Shown here one piece after another: positions 22,835-34,872 of a stretch of DNA of 64,000 bases. The position numbers and the translations under genes were made by a program. The notes beneath the pieces were generated by a model. The model did no database searches and was not told the DNA's origin. It saw only the letters and a list, made by a program, of their open reading frames with translations. Source of the stretch: Euphorbia lathyris (lineage: Eukaryota > Streptophyta > Magnoliopsida > Malpighiales > Euphorbiaceae); the NCBI RefSeq assembly GCF_963576675.1, contig NC_088914.1:17587001-17651000 (forward strand), in the 5' to 3' direction. The first letter of the stretch is position 1. Every line of letters starts with the position of its first letter.

Positions 22835-23196
22835 CCCGAAGCAATGCTCAGCCTCCGCCAGCACCGATTTTTTTTTTTAAAATATAGCTAAAAAACGGAA
22901 ATGAATGTGTTAATAAAGAAGAGTTTCCGTGCAAACGCAGCGTTAGGAGAAGCTAGCTTCTAAAAGCAAAGCTAAAATATGTTGCAGCTTCTTATTTACT
23001 TAAACAACAACCTGTATATACACAAATTAAAACTCCTTCCTAGAAAAATCAAAATCCAAGACCAAAAAAAAAAAAAAAAAAAACTTTAATCTACTTATAT
23101 AGCAACAAACTTAAACAAAAATAAAAAAGAGTTGACTAATATACCTGCAATCCAAACCTAATTTAAAAAAAAAAAAAAAAGTGAACAATTAATAAT
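22835..23196. other. 3' flank of the SMR6-like gene
   Basis: AT-rich sequence with long poly(A) runs at about 23066-23083 and 23165-23180. It probably includes the 3' UTR of the minus-strand SMR6-like gene. No other feature seen. Confidence 0.4.
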
Positions 23197-23511
23197 TTAA
23201 TTAGCCCTTTCAATTTGGCGCATGAAAACAGTTTCCAAATCAGGAGGAGTAAAGAACTCTCTAACACTGGAACTGTAATTACATTTCAATGTAGCTTTTC
23301 GCTTCTTCGGAGCCGGCGGCGGCAACTTTCTCACCGGAATTCTTGCTTCTGAATTGGTCGGCGTCGTTGAACATTCCTCAATTTCACTTTTCTCCACCGG
23401 ATTAGTATAAATAGGCTTTAACGGAGCTCGTAAAGGAATTCCGGCAATAACCCATTTTTTACCATCGAATTCTAATCCACTCTCCGATTGATGCTTTCCG
23501 GAAAACCCCAT
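23197..23511 (-). CDS. SMR6: Cyclin-dependent kinase inhibitor, SIAMESE-RELATED family (SMR6-like)
   Basis: An intact, intronless 104-aa host gene. SMR proteins bind CDK-cyclin complexes in the nucleus, block mitotic entry and promote endoreduplication. Visible features in order: N-terminal [25 protein letters not shown] (residues about 18-34), typical of the SMR6 branch; the family core [15 protein letters not shown] (about 45-59), whose TP pair is a likely CDK phosphorylation site; a Pro then basic stretch PPPAPKKRK (about 65-73); and the C-terminal [15 protein letters not shown]. The family usually has Cys before PPAP, and Leu/Pro stand there here. Length matches the family (about 80-130 aa). 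The start is the first Met, with no in-frame upstream Met. It is oriented away from the LINEs, with a long TA/GA microsatellite about 195 bp upstream. Confidence 0.88.
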   Translation of the reverse strand: MGFSGKHQSESGLEFDGKKWVIAGIPLRAPLKPIYTNPVEKSEIEECSTTPTNSEARIPVRKLPPPAPKKRKATLKCNYSSSVREFFTPPDLETVFMRQIERAN

Positions 23512-23700
23512 GATTTAATAATTTATCTCCCAATTGAAAGAAAAACCGAATTAATATAGCAAGGAATAAGGAATAAAGTTTGCAGAGAAGAGAATAATTA
23601 AAAGATGGATTTGTTTGATGGTGTGGGGATTGGTTGAGAAACCAGAAGGAAAGTGATGAAGAAAAGATAATGAAAAGGAGAGGAATGAGACTTCCTTCTT

Positions 23701-23704
<4 letters not shown>

Positions 23705-23785
<81 letters not shown>

Positions 23786-23791
23786 AGAGAT
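23705..23791. repeat. (TA)n-(GA)n compound microsatellite in the SMR6-like 5' region
   Basis: About 24 TA units run directly into about 15 GA units, 195-280 bp upstream of the SMR6-like start codon. On the gene's strand it reads (TC)n then (TA)n. Chance ORFs through it encode only Ser-Leu and Ile-Tyr repeats and are not genes. Confidence 0.95.
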
Positions 23792-25236
23792 TTTCAAACT
23801 TCAAAAGAAGGTATGGATCACAAGAGTAAAGGGAGAGAGAGAGAAGAGTTTTAATGGATGCTATAAAATAGTATATTTTAGTTGAAATTAAATGCCAAAA
23901 AATAGTATCAAATAAATTCTAATATTTATAAACCAGTCGAGTTTGAGTATGGTGAAACTCGACTCAGTCTATAAACAAGTTGAGTTTGAAGGCGGTGAAA
24001 CTTGATTCAAAAACTCGCAATTGAATGGGTTCATGATAATGTTCATAAAAACACTTATGAACAAGTTTGGTTCGATTATTTTTCTAATTACAAAGGGGAA
24101 GTGTGACCTACGTAATAGGCTTCAAAACTATATAATTTTATAAGAAAAGATAGTGAGTTATTCGTGACAGAATTACGAGCAGCTCGCGAATAAAGCTCGT
24201 AAACAAATAAACGAGTTACTCGCGAGCAGCTCACAAACATAATGTTGAACTCGAACTTCTCAATTTGCTAATGAACCGAACATGAATAGGTCAAAGTTCG
24301 GCTTAATTCAATTATAGTCTAATAATAAATTCTTAATTATTATAAAATTCAATATTGAATATAAAATTTGGTTAACATAACGGTTAAAATGGTGGTTGGC
24401 GTTATTTATTTTATTTACATTTAAAATTTATATTTGTAACGTTTGAAAAACAATTTTTTTTTTTTTTTTTTTTTTGTAGATGTATAATATGATTATAAAA
24501 AAAAAATTGTAAATTTTTTTTATCAACGGTAAAAGAACACCATATTCCACACATATAAATTAACATTATTTTAGGTGAATTAAATGTTTACCATTAACAA
24601 TTTCTTTTTACAAAAAAAAAAAAATTAAGGGTAGGTTGAAATTGTTAATAATAAAATCTATATATAATTTAAACTTCTTTTATATGAGCGTTTCAGAAAT
24701 AATAATAAAATTATTTTTGAATTTTATTTACCAACTTAAATTTTTAGTTAAAAAATTAAAATACCACAGGTCTAACCTATCAAAATCAAAATAATAAAGG
24801 ACCTAATGACACTTTTTGGCCGATTTTTAAATGGTAAACTAAAAATGAGGGGTTTAATTGAATGGAGGGAAATGTTTTGTGAAGTTTATAGAGAGAGAAA
24901 GAGAACCCGAGGAAACGCGTGAGAATGAGGTGCCCGTAAATTCAGCTGACCGACGGGCAGAAGAAAGAATCTAAGAAAGAAAGAAATCACTATTCACTAC
25001 TTGTAGTTTTGGCGCCAAAATAATTGGGTTTATTTTAGTTTGATGATAATGCCAATAATTGGGATTTATGTGGACGAATATTATAATTTAAGGATAATTA
25101 CAAAAGTGCCTAATCCATCAACTTATCTACAATTATAATTATTACACAATCCCACATTGTAGGGCATCTATCTTTACGCTAGCTAAATTAACAATTTAAC
25201 TCTCAAGTTAAGACCACACATATTTATATTCAACTT
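23792..25236. other. SMR6-like upstream region with repeat debris
   Basis: No gene. 23930-24320 holds GAGCAGCTCGCGA / TCGCGAGCAGCTC inverted motifs and repeated CTCGAC / CTCGTAAAC words, as in degraded palindromic plant repeats (compare 54060-54180). Poly(T) lies at about 24452-24474. The SMR6-like promoter must lie in the nearest few hundred bp, but I cannot define it. Confidence 0.45.
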
Positions 25237-25810
25237 AATTTTCTAGAGATGGCGCCAGTAAGAAACCCGGACCCTGGAGCTGTGGGAGGTGTTCTTAAAG
25301 ATGGAAATGGGAATTGGTTAGAAGGGTTTGTTATTAATCTTGAAATCTGTACTGCCTTTCTACCCGAATTATGGGAGCTTTATTTTGGTTTAAAGATGAC
25401 GTGGATCCGGGGATACAAGAAAGTTATTGTTGAATTAAACTCAAGCTCCGCTCTTATGCTTATGACTAGTAGTTCGAGGTGCTCACCATCTTCTAGGATG
25501 GTTAATCTGCGGATGTCAGGAGATTCGGGATCGTAATTGGCTTGTTCGTTTCACTCATATTTACATGGAAGGAAACAAAGCAGCTGACTGGATTGCAAAT
25601 TTCGCAGGCTCTTTCACCTTGGGACATCACGAGTATGGTGCGCCTCCTGCAGACCTCCAGGATATTCTTTATGCTGATCGGACTGGCCGAGCTTCGGCTA
25701 GAATGATCAGTATCTAACTCAGTTTTCTCTCCTTGCTTTTTTGTTTTCGCTTTTGTTTTTTGTTTGCTTGTCCGGACTTGTTAACCTTCCATTCTTACCC
25801 AAAAAAAAAC
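25237..25810 (+). pseudogene. LINE RNase H fragment with 3' UTR and A-rich tail
   Basis: Reads RNPDPGAVGGVLKDGNGNW, GFVINLE, ELWELYFGLKMTW, KVIVELNSSSAL (25258-25455). After a frame change near 25500 it continues REIRDRNWLVRFTHIYMEGN, KAADWIANFAG (25508-25610) and ends at TAA near 25716. A pyrimidine-rich trailer and A-run (25801-25809) resemble the LINE 3' end at 3614-3812. It is a 5'-truncated LINE relic. Confidence 0.75.
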
Positions 25811-26640
25811 TTAATTTTCTAGAATATATATTTAGATTTTCTCGTCTATTTTTTTTTTGAAGCTAGATTTTCTCGTCTATTCAGAGGTAACAATCTCTGT
25901 ATATTTATTGTTATTAATATTTTCTAAAAATATTACACATAAAAAAAACATGTTTGGTTCAACTCAATAAAATGGATAAGGCCATCTTATTTTTAAATAG
26001 TTTTATAGTCTTGATATTCTAACAAGAAAGAAGAGAAAAATTCCACGTGGTGTATGTTTTTATAAATAGATATTTTAATATGTATTATTTTATAATTTTA
26101 GCTGGGTTAGTCACTACACAAGTGTCAAATGCAGATTTTTTTTAATACAAAAAATTTAAAAAAAAAATCAGTAAAAAGAAAGTAATGTTAAAAATTAGAA
26201 GAGGATATACTATACATACCGGTGGGTTTTTCTTACATATATTCAGACTGAATTTTCACGTGGCTATTTTAAGGTGGCTTGGCTTGGCTTTTTATGTTTT
26301 GATTTGATGTGATTGTAAATAATAAATTTTCTTATCAACAATTATTAAAATTAAAAAAAAAATGCAACGGTGTATAAATAAAAATTAAAATGTTCACCAA
26401 AAAAAATTAAAATTAAAATATTATTGCCATTAATTAGGACACAGAGGTCATGAATAGAATGCCATTTGTAACTAAAAAGAGAATACAATCTGTGGTTTTT
26501 CTTTTTAATTGTTCTGTTCTTTTTTTACTTTTTCTTTGATTGTGATGTGGATGTGGATGTGGATGTGGTTGTGTCATCCTCTTCATGCTAATGTGGGTTT
26601 TGCTTCAACTACCCTTTTACAGTTTAATTATTGAAAAAAA
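25811..26640. other. AT-rich DNA with a (GATGTG)4 run
   Basis: No gene. GATGTG is repeated about four times at 26543-26568. Nothing else supported. Confidence 0.45.
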
Positions 26641-26835
26641 AATTATTAAAAAAAGTTTAGGAGTAAGAATTAGGGTTAAGGTAATTTGTATTGATTAATG
26701 ATAATTACAGTAGGAGTATATATATATATATATAGTGAGAAGATTAATCTCACTATAACTATGAGGAGAGTATAGAGTACATGATAAGAATGAGTTAAGG
26801 GGTAATAAAAAAAAAGTGTAATTATCCCATTAGAA
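26641..26835 (-). mobile_element. Possible copia 3' LTR part
   Basis: Immediately downstream (minus strand) of the copia RNase H stop. The reverse complement has a TATA-rich stretch (26717-26735) and then CTGTAATTATCATTAATCAATACAA-type sequence common in copia LTR R regions. Assigned by position. Confidence 0.35.
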
Positions 26836-26854
26836 CTCAAGTGTAAAATAAGTA

Positions 26855-27260
26855 CTAACAACCTTTCTCAAGTCGATGGGGAGAACAAAGTCGAAAGCGC
26901 TTGCGAAGAAGAAGAAAACGTGTGCTCGAGAACGACTTAGCCAAAATATATGTAATCTTATCATTAGTTGGAATAAAACGAATAGATAAGAATCTACTAC
27001 CAACATGTTCCTGAACAAAGTGATAGTCTAGTTCAATGTGCTTGGTCCGTGCATGAAACACTGGATTGACCGTGAGATATATGGCATTAACATTATCACA
27101 ACAAAGTTGTACATGATGAGGAAAAGGAAAACGTAATTCTTGAAGAAGAGATTGTATCCAAATAAGTTCAGTTGTGGCATTAGTGATTGCTTTATACTCA
27201 TTTTCAGTAGAAGAGCAGCTTGCGAGTAGTCCAGGAGATAAGGCTATTGCCAAGATAGAC
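26855..27260 (-). pseudogene. Ty1/copia RNase H C-terminal fragment
   Basis: Minus-strand reading SSTENEYKAITNATTELIW, LQELRFPFPHHVQLCCDN, HARTKHIELDYHFVQEHV, FIPTNDKITYILAKSFS. This is the classic C-terminal end of copia pol, stopping at 26855-26857. The reading frame is open to 27478, but the residues above 27260 show no copia similarity and the Met at 27478 is fortuitous. The rest of pol is missing. Confidence 0.85.
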
Positions 27261-27586
27261 ACAAAAGGCACCCGTGAACCAATGATCATCCGGGTTATTT
27301 GGACAAATAGTAATAATAATATATTTATCGTGTTGCGTCCATTTCTATTCTTTGTGTAAAACATTTTATATTTCTTTAGTAACTTAATTTGCTTGAATTT
27401 CAAAAATGGTTGAGATTTTGAATGTTGATGAACGCGGTTCTTTAGATGGGTCCAACTCAAGAATGACAATATAGTCAATATTCAGGCTACATGTCTAGCC
27501 TTACAAGTGGCAACACTTATGAGCCAAAACGAAAAGATAGGCAATCAGACAATGAAATATCAAGTTAACAAATGCTATAAAAAATG

Positions 27587-29053
27587 TGTCACGTCCGTGT
27601 CTAAATTTCTAAAAATTATATTTTGATATTAGTATATATTATAATTATTGGGTATGTGATATTAATTTGGTGCTATAGGAAAAGTTTGAAGTTAATTTGA
27701 TAGTTTTATGTATAAATTAAAAGTTTAGGATAATGTTTAAAAGATTATAGAAAGATGGAGGATCAAACGTGATATTTATTAAATTTGGATATATATTACC
27801 AGATTATCTGGAATCATCTCGCGATCTTCTTCTTCTGTTTTCTTTTCTTTTCTCTTTATATTCTTTTTAAATTCATCAATTTTCTCTGAATCGTTTCTCC
27901 ACCGTTTCTTTGATTTACGGAGATTCGACTGTCCGAATCACTCGAAATTTAAAACATAGTATCCTTATATATAGATCTAAGTTCTAACCGAAGAGTTTTT
28001 GAGTTTCGGAAACGTTTGGAGGGAAAACGTCTTAGACAGAATTTAGAGAAGAATCGATCGGGTCAATTAGTAGCCAAGGTAAGTAACTATCAACTATATT
28101 TTGAGTTTTATGTATATAGATAAATATATATCAAAGAATTTTCAGAAATTGATATTTTAGGATTATGCAGGAATTTTGTAAAAATTAGGGTTTTTCGTGA
28201 TTTTGCTTTTTATTGTGAAATTATGGTTCAAATGAAGCTATTGATTATGCTTCTATGTGAAGTTCAGATTTTACTTGTGTAGATACCCATTTTTGCGGAC
28301 GCGACAACTTGATTATGTTGATTTAAGGCTTAATTTGGTTGATTTACATATATACATATATGTTTTTGGTTTCAATATATATCTATATGGAACAAAATGA
28401 ATTTGATGGTTTCTTACTAATTGTTTTTGGATTGAGAAATCTGTTGCGGTTATTGTTGTTATTATTTTGGATTGCAGTCCAAATATGATTTTTATGATAC
28501 AAAAGGGCTAATTGAAGCCAAATGATTTATGGTTATGAAATAGTTTGGAATTTGATTGTGAAAGGCAATTTGAGCACGCTATGATTTTATGATTTTATAT
28601 CCATCGAGAGTTATCCGGATCGGTGGTTTTATATTTGAAGACCATGTTCAGTGAGGGGCATGGGCTGTGTACACAGTCTGAAAGACCTATTGGGTATGGC
28701 AAAGAAGTGTCGGGTAAGACCATATGGGATAAGCAATGTTAAGAGACGTCTCGATTATATATGTGGTTATGGATTGATACTTAAGGGGAGAAACTCGAGG
28801 ATGGATACAATATTTTAAATTCATTTGGATTATGTTTTCGGTTATGATTGATTTTGATATAAGGTTTTACGTTTGATTAAATACGAGTTGATTTGATAAA
28901 ACATTGATTTGATTATAAATTGGTTTGATAAAACGTTTATTTGTTTTGATTCGTTTTGCATTATATATATAATATGAACTTAAGTTTTGAGTATATTTTA
29001 TAAAGTTTTGATTAAATCCATTTATAAATGTATATATGTAACTATGTTAAATA
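27587..29053 (+). mobile_element. Probable Ty3/gypsy LTR, truncated by the copia insertion
   Basis: Begins TGTCACGTCCGTG (27587) and has no coding sequence. It contains stretches such as AGACCTATTGGGTATGGCAAAG and GTCGGGTAAGACC (28680-28720) that resemble long chromovirus-type LTRs from memory. It stops exactly where the SIRE-like LTR starts (29054). The opposite flank was not found. Family assignment is tentative. Confidence 0.4.
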
Positions 29054-30389
29054 TGTTGAAACACATTTCCACATAATTTTGATTTGACAAAATTGTTTAA
29101 GTATAATTGAAATACATATTCTAAACACACTAAGTTTAAATGCTTTGATTTATTATACTAATGTGTTTGTTCAATGTTGAGTTAAAACTGTTTATAAGAC
29201 ACAAGAATTAAAAGGCCCAAGCCCAATACAAGTGTTAAAGCCCAAGTCAAACAACTCAGTACAACTCGGCACGCGTTTGTTAAAACGATGTTGCTTTGGA
29301 CAAAACGCAACTCAGCAAGAGAAGGATCTAGAAGACCTTCGGGAACAACTTCAAGATGAAGCTGCTGAGTAGTCTCGACAAAGCGTACAAGACAGCAGCT
29401 GGCTAATGAAAACTTCCAGACAAAGTATTTCTACTTTGGATAAAGTTCAGACGACACAGTATGCTGTCCAGTTGACTTTACCATAAAAGGAGAGACAGTC
29501 TACTGAGCTGACCGAGGACAGAAGATACACAATTCTGATTGGCCGAGAGCTCTGAGCAAGTTAGGATGACAACGACAGGTAGCCGTTTCCCTCCAACGGT
29601 TATTTCAAAATTGGAAATGACCGATGCCCAGACGTCTCTATAAATAGTGCCATCAGAAGCTTCATTCCATACAGAACTTGATCAAGCCATTACGCTGACC
29701 AAATTTCTACACAAGTTCTGTAAGCAAAGAAGCAAAGCAAATCTTACACTACAATTCTTATATCTGTGTAAAATTCTAGAGTGATTATTTCAATCGTCTA
29801 AAGTGTCTTAGCAAATCTTTGTATAGGATAAACACTTATCATTTCTAAAAGATAGAAATGAGAGGCTGAGTACTCGGTTATAGTACTCAGCGAGAGATTA
29901 GGATTGAGTAGAGGTATAGAGGAAGGTACTCTTGTTATACTCACTTGCTAAGATTGTAAAAGGTTTGAGGCTCTACCTTTAAAGAGCTCAGTAGAGGATT
30001 CGAAATCTCGGAACGTGTTCCGGGGACAGGACGTAGGCTTAGAAGAAGCCGAACCTGGATAAATCTGCTGAGTAAAGTATTTCTTACCTTTAACTCCTTA
30101 TTTATATTGCTTGCTTAAAATAACCAAAAACTGACCAAGTAAAGAGGTCAAGTTGAGTTGTGCGCGTTAAACGTCTGAGCTCAGGAATAGACTCTAAGTG
30201 CTATCTCCTGACTCAAGCTAAGAAACTGACCTAGTCACCAGTTGACTAAGCCAGTATCTTGCTGTTTACTCAGTGCCGCTGTTAAAACCTTTTTTCTTAG
30301 AAAAAGAAGTCTGCCCTAATTGCGAAAAAGTTTAAATAGTTCCTAACCCCCCCTTGGAACTATACTTGCAACCTTACAAGGGACCAACA
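29054..30389 (+). mobile_element. 5' LTR of a SIRE-like Ty1/copia element
   Basis: 1336 bp with TGTTG...CAACA termini. A TATA-type box (ctctataaatagtgcc, about 29637-29652) and a leader follow the expected LTR layout. The inverted copy at 37107-38442 has exactly the same length and differs at only a few per cent of positions by eye, so the pair is young. Confidence 0.92.
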
Positions 30390-30391
30390 AG

Positions 30392-30403
30392 TGGTATCAG
30401 AGC
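30392..30403 (+). other. Primer-binding site (initiator-Met tRNA)
   Basis: TGGTATCAGAGC begins two bases after the LTR end, complementary to the 3' end of plant initiator-Met tRNA. This is standard for Ty1/copia elements. Confidence 0.92.
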
Positions 30404-30451
30404 TTAAAAGCTCACTGTAAAAGGTCTAACAACCTTGAGCTGATCCCTACC

Positions 30452-32191
30452 ATGGGCGAAAATAGCACTCGGTTTCTCCCTGGAAACCAAACAACTCAGA
30501 TACTGCCTGAGGGGTTGTCCATTACTAGGCCTCCCCTATTCTTCGGGTCAAACTATACCTTCTGGAAGAATAGGATGCAAAATTTCATTCAGGCTACAAA
30601 CATGAGTGCCTGGCTATCTATAGTTCAAGGCCCATTTGTACCTGTCGAAGTTGTGGCTGGCCAAACAATTGTAAAAGCTGAGGCCAAATGGACAGAGGAT
30701 GATCTTAAGAAGCTCCAAAACCATGCTTCGGCTATCAATATGCTTCACTGTGCGCTCGATGCTGCAGAATATAATAAAATCTCAGGTTGTGAGTCGGCAC
30801 AAGAGATCTGGAAAAAGCTGGAAGTCACCTACGAGGGAACAAATAAAGTAAAGGAGTCCAAGGTGAATCAGTAGATGAGACTGTACGAGCTGTTCGAGAT
30901 GAACAATGATGAGGGCATTTCAGAAATGAATGCAAGGTTCATCAACATCATTAATGAGCTTAAGAGACTTGGAAAAATCTTCACTGAGGAAGAACAAGTC
31001 AAAAAGATACTCAGGAGTCTTCCTAAAGATTGGCAAGCAAAGAAGACAGCAGTTGAGGAAGCTCAGGATTTAACCACCTACAAATATGACGAACTCATCG
31101 GTTCATTGCTGACCCATGAGATATCTATGAAGAACTTCGAGGTGAAGGAAAAATCTGAAGACAAGAAGCAGAAATCCCTTGTCATGAAAGCTGACTCCAC
31201 TGACGGGAGCTCAACTGATGATGAGGAGATGGCTATGTTCACAAGGAAGATGAAAAGGCTATTCAGGAAAAATGACAAATACTCTAAGAAGCCTTACAAA
31301 AAGTTTGATAAGTATAAAGCTGACTCAAGTGACAGCAAATACAAAAAGGACAGCTCAAAGCCCATTACATGCTTTGAGTGCCATCAAACCGGCCATATTA
31401 AGTCAAGCTGCCCCACACTGAGGAAAGACAAGAAGAGTGGCAAAAAGGCAATGGTGGCTACATGGAGTGACAGTGATGAGTCTTCATCCACAGAAACTGA
31501 GGCCACCGAGTCAGCGAAGATATGCTTCATGGCTGACGAACTTGCTGAGCCATGCGTCTCTGAGCATGCTGACCTATCCGTCGCATCAGATGACGAGGAG
31601 CAATCAAATGAGGTAATTTCTCTTCCCCAGCTTAGAAACGATATGGTTAATGCCCTGAGTGATCTCTACACACTTGTCAAGAAGTGTAATAAAAAAGTTA
31701 GAGCACTCAGCAGGCGCTGTGACAAAGTGGAAGAGGTCAAACTGAGTGACCTCAGATTCCTTCTTTAGGACAATACAACTCTGCATGATAACATGAAGAT
31801 CATACATGAGTCTATCTCTGAAGTCCAGTCAGTTTCAAAGAAACTGAGAAAGGACGTCACAACTATCCAGAACCAACTAAAGGTTCCAAATAAAAGAAAC
31901 AGTCCTCTGAGAACTCAGTACCAAGGTACTCAGCAGAGATGGAATCCCCAGTGAAAAGTCCAGTGTGACTTTTGTGGGAAGTTAGGACAGACCACTAAGG
32001 TGTGCTGGCACGCTCAGCACTGGGGTGCTGACAAGTCAGTGAAACATCCTAAACAGAAGGTCAGTTGTGACTTCTGTGGAAAAAATGGCCATACTGTCCA
32101 TGTATGCCGCCATAAAATAAAATATGATGCTTTACCTGTTGCACCTAACAAGCAAGGACCCAAAAAGAATTGGGTACCTAAAAGTAACTAG
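30452..32191 (+). pseudogene. SIRE-like copia gag, with internal stop codons
   Basis: Capsid/nucleocapsid ORF of the element, in one frame from ATG 30452. N-terminal capsid: RPPLFFGSNYTFWKNRM (residues about 27-43) and KKILRSLPKDW (about 189-199). A Lys/Ser/Asp-rich stretch follows, then three CCHC-type knuckles: CFECHQTGHIKSSC (31370), CDFCGKLGQTTKVCWH (31968) and CDFCGKNGHTVHVCRH (32069). Stops interrupt at 30872 (after VNQ), 31766 and 31952, at codons that fit Gln or Trp/Arg C-to-T or G-to-A change. It ends at TAG 32189. Pol starts 6 nt later in another frame. The element is therefore defective in gag. Confidence 0.88.
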
Positions 32192-32196
32192 TTACA

Positions 32197-34872
32197 ATGC
32201 AGGTAAGCCTGAGATGTGCTGAGAAGTCAAAGATGTGGTATATTGACAGCGCATGCTCAAGGCATATGACGGGTGATGAAACTCAGTTCATCACGTTTGA
32301 GCGTAAACGAGGAGGAAGCGTAAGTTTTGGAGACAACAAGAAGGGTAAGATAGTAGGGTCAGGAACCATCGGAGGTAATACTACTATTGAATCTGTCTCC
32401 CTAGTCAGCGGACTCAAATATAACTTACTCAGCGTAGCTCAGCTATGTGACAATGGGAGAAAAGTTATATTTGATGCTACTGGATGTAAAATATACGAGG
32501 GTAAAACAAATGAGTTAATCTTAACTGCCCCTCGCATAGATAATGTCTTTATGCTAGACTTAGAGAAAAAGTTTTCAAAAACTGTGTGCTTAGTATCAAA
32601 GGAAGAGAATTCCTGGCTATGGCACAGGAGACTTGGTCATGTAAGCATGGACCTCCTGGCCAAACTAGCAAGAAAGCAATTGGTTGAGGGACTGCCTGAA
32701 CTTAAATTTGAAAAAGATCAATTATGCCACGCTTGCCAAGCTAAAAGACAAACCAAACAATCTTTTCATAGCAAAAATATTGTCTCAACTAAGCGTCCGT
32801 TAGAGTTACTACACTTAGATCTCTTTGGTCCAGTCCAGCCGCTGAGTCTGGGTGGAAGAAGATTTTCCTTGGTCATTGTAGATGACTTCTCTCGGTATAC
32901 GTGGGTCATCTTGCTGACCAGCAAGGATGAAACGTTTGAGACATTTTCAAATTTGGTTAGAAAAATTGAAAATGAAAAAGACCTAAAATTAGCTCACATC
33001 CGTAGTGATAATGGTGGAGAATTCAAAAACCAAAAGTTCGTTGAATTCTGTGAAGCCAGCGGCATTGACCACAATTTTTCTGCGCCTAGAACACCTCAGC
33101 AAAATGGGGTTGTAGAAAGGAAGAACAAAACTCTGGTTGAAATAGCCAGGACAATGCTGGATGAGCATAGGCTTCCAAAGTATTTTTGGGGAGAGGCTGT
33201 TAACACAGCATGCTATATTCTTAATAGGGCTCTAGTTAGACCTATATTAAAGAAAACCCCCTATGAACTTTGGAAAGGACGAAAGCCCAATATTGGATAC
33301 TTTCGTGCCTTTGGTTGTAGATGTTTTATTTTAAATACCAAAGATAGCTTAGCAAAGTTTGATTCAAAAGCTGATGAGGCTATCTTTTTGGGCTACTCAA
33401 CAAATAGCAAAGCATACAGAGTTTTTAATAAGCGAACTCAAGTTTTAGAAGAGTCAGTACATGTAGAGTTCGACGAAACTAACCCTGCAGGTAGATACCA
33501 GCCGTTGACCGAAGATGATCCACACTCAGTAACCACCGCTGACCAAGAATCAGCTACTGAGTCATTCACGAAAAGGCTGACCAAGAGTAAGAGTGAACCT
33601 AAGATTACTTTTACTGACCCATCTACTTCTGCAGAGATTGTTGAAACACAGACAGCACAAGACATGAATCTACCTAAAGAGATAAGGATCCCAAGAGGGC
33701 ACTCAGAGAGTGCGATCCTTGATTCTGCTGGGAATACCCTGATGACGAGGAATCAACTCAGGAAGTACCTCAGCAATGTTGCTTTCGTCTCAGTTCAAGA
33801 ACCGAAGAATTTCGCTGAAGCTGAGTACGATGAATTCTGGATGAACGCAATGCAAGAGGAGCTCGATCAATTCAGAAGAAACGATGTATGGGAGCTAGTG
33901 CCTCATCCAAAGAGTCAAAAGACCATTGGAACAAGATGGGTCTTCAGGAACAAGATGGATGAAAAAGGGAATGTAGTCAGGAACAAAGCAAGGCTTGTAG
34001 CTCAGGGCTACAGTCAGCAAGAAGGTATTGACTACGGTGAGACCTTTGCCCCAGTGGCAAGGCTAGAGGCAATTAGAATTCTATGTGCATATGCATCTTA
34101 CATGAATTTTAAATTATTCCAAATGGATGTCAAAAGTGCATTTCTTAATGGAGTTATAAACGAGGAGGTTTATGTTAATCAACCTCTAGGTTTTGAGGAC
34201 CCTAAGTTCCCAAACCATGTTTACAAACTCAAAAAGGCTCTGTACGGCCTCAAGCAAGCACCACGTGCTTGGTATGAGAGGCTGACCAGTTTCCTGCTGA
34301 CTAGAAATTATGTCAGGGGCAAAGCTGATACAACCTTATTCATTAAGAGAAATGGTAAAGATACCATGCTGGCCCAAATTTATGTTGATGATATAATATT
34401 TGGTGCAACTAACGAATCAATGTGCAAGGAGTTTAGCAAACAAATGCAGACTGAGTTTGAAATGTCCATGATGGGAGAACTCAACTTCTTCCTCGGTCTT
34501 CAAATTAAACAAGGAAAGAATGGCATCTTCATCAGTCAAGCCAAATATGCCAAGGAGATATTAAAGAAATATGATTTGGAAAATTGCAAGCCAATATCCA
34601 CTCCTATGGGCACTGACACTGTCCTCTGCGCTGATGAGAATGGTAAGTCAGTAGACAGCAAATTATATCGAGGTATGATAGGCTCTCTACTTTACTTAAC
34701 AGCCAGTAGACCGGACATTCAGTTTTCAGTATGCTACTGTGCTAGATATCAATCTAACCCTAAGGAATCTCATTACATTGCTGTAAAAAGAATCCTTAGA
34801 TATCTGCAAAGCTCAGTGTTTGGGGGTGCCAAGATCTCCAACGCACAACTGCAAAACTTAGAGATATCTTGA
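32197..34872 (+). CDS. SIRE-like copia pol: protease, integrase, reverse transcriptase (C-terminus cut by inversion)
   Basis: An 891-aa open frame without internal stops. In order: aspartic protease ([13 protein letters not shown], residues 14-26), GAG-pre-integrase ([17 protein letters not shown], about 141-157), integrase zinc part and core with DLFGP (about 208), RSDNGGEF (about 269) and NGVVERKN (about 303), i.e. the D-D-E positions, then RT (GTRWVFRNK about 572, [39 protein letters not shown] about 730, FLGLQIKQ). RNase H should follow. True pol ends at codon 34816-34818 (RYLQSSV), and the last ~18 codons read into foreign sequence. The missing RNase H lies inverted at 42326-42832. The frame differs from gag, and I cannot tell whether the shift is natural. 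Confidence 0.93.
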   Translation: MQVSLRCAEKSKMWYIDSACSRHMTGDETQFITFERKRGGSVSFGDNKKGKIVGSGTIGGNTTIESVSLVSGLKYNLLSVAQLCDNGRKVIFDATGCKIYEGKTNELILTAPRIDNVFMLDLEKKFSKTVCLVSKEENSWLWHRRLGHVSMDLLAKLARKQLVEGLPELKFEKDQLCHACQAKRQTKQSFHSKNIVSTKRPLELLHLDLFGPVQPLSLGGRRFSLVIVDDFSRYTWVILLTSKDETFETFSNLVRKIENEKDLKLAHIRSDNGGEFKNQKFVEFCEASGIDHNFSAPRTPQQNGVVERKNKTLVEIARTMLDEHRLPKYFWGEAVNTACYILNRALVRPILKKTPYELWKGRKPNIGYFRAFGCRCFILNTKDSLAKFDSKADEAIFLGYSTNSKAYRVFNKRTQVLEESVHVEFDETNPAGRYQPLTEDDPHSVTTADQESATESFTKRLTKSKSEPKITFTDPSTSAEIVETQTAQDMNLPKEIRIPRGHSESAILDSAGNTLMTRNQLRKYLSNVAFVSVQEPKNFAEAEYDEFWMNAMQEELDQFRRNDVWELVPHPKSQKTIGTRWVFRNKMDEKGNVVRNKARLVAQGYSQQEGIDYGETFAPVARLEAIRILCAYASYMNFKLFQMDVKSAFLNGVINEEVYVNQPLGFEDPKFPNHVYKLKKALYGLKQAPRAWYERLTSFLLTRNYVRGKADTTLFIKRNGKDTMLAQIYVDDIIFGATNESMCKEFSKQMQTEFEMSMMGELNFFLGLQIKQGKNGIFISQAKYAKEILKKYDLENCKPISTPMGTDTVLCADENGKSVDSKLYRGMIGSLLYLTASRPDIQFSVCYCARYQSNPKESHYIAVKRILRYLQSSVFGGAKISNAQLQNLEIS

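Noticed and set aside
23459..23804. Two ORFs of 112 and 68 aa through the TA/GA microsatellite
   Set aside because: They are translations of dinucleotide repeats (Ser-Leu, Ile-Tyr) and overlap the SMR6-like start.
26855..27478. Single 207-aa host protein
   Set aside because: Only the C-terminal ~130 residues match copia RNase H. The N-terminal part is fortuitous open frame.
30452..34872. Active, transposition-competent SIRE-like element
   Set aside because: gag has three in-frame stops, pol loses RNase H at the inversion breakpoint, and ORF3 has three stops.
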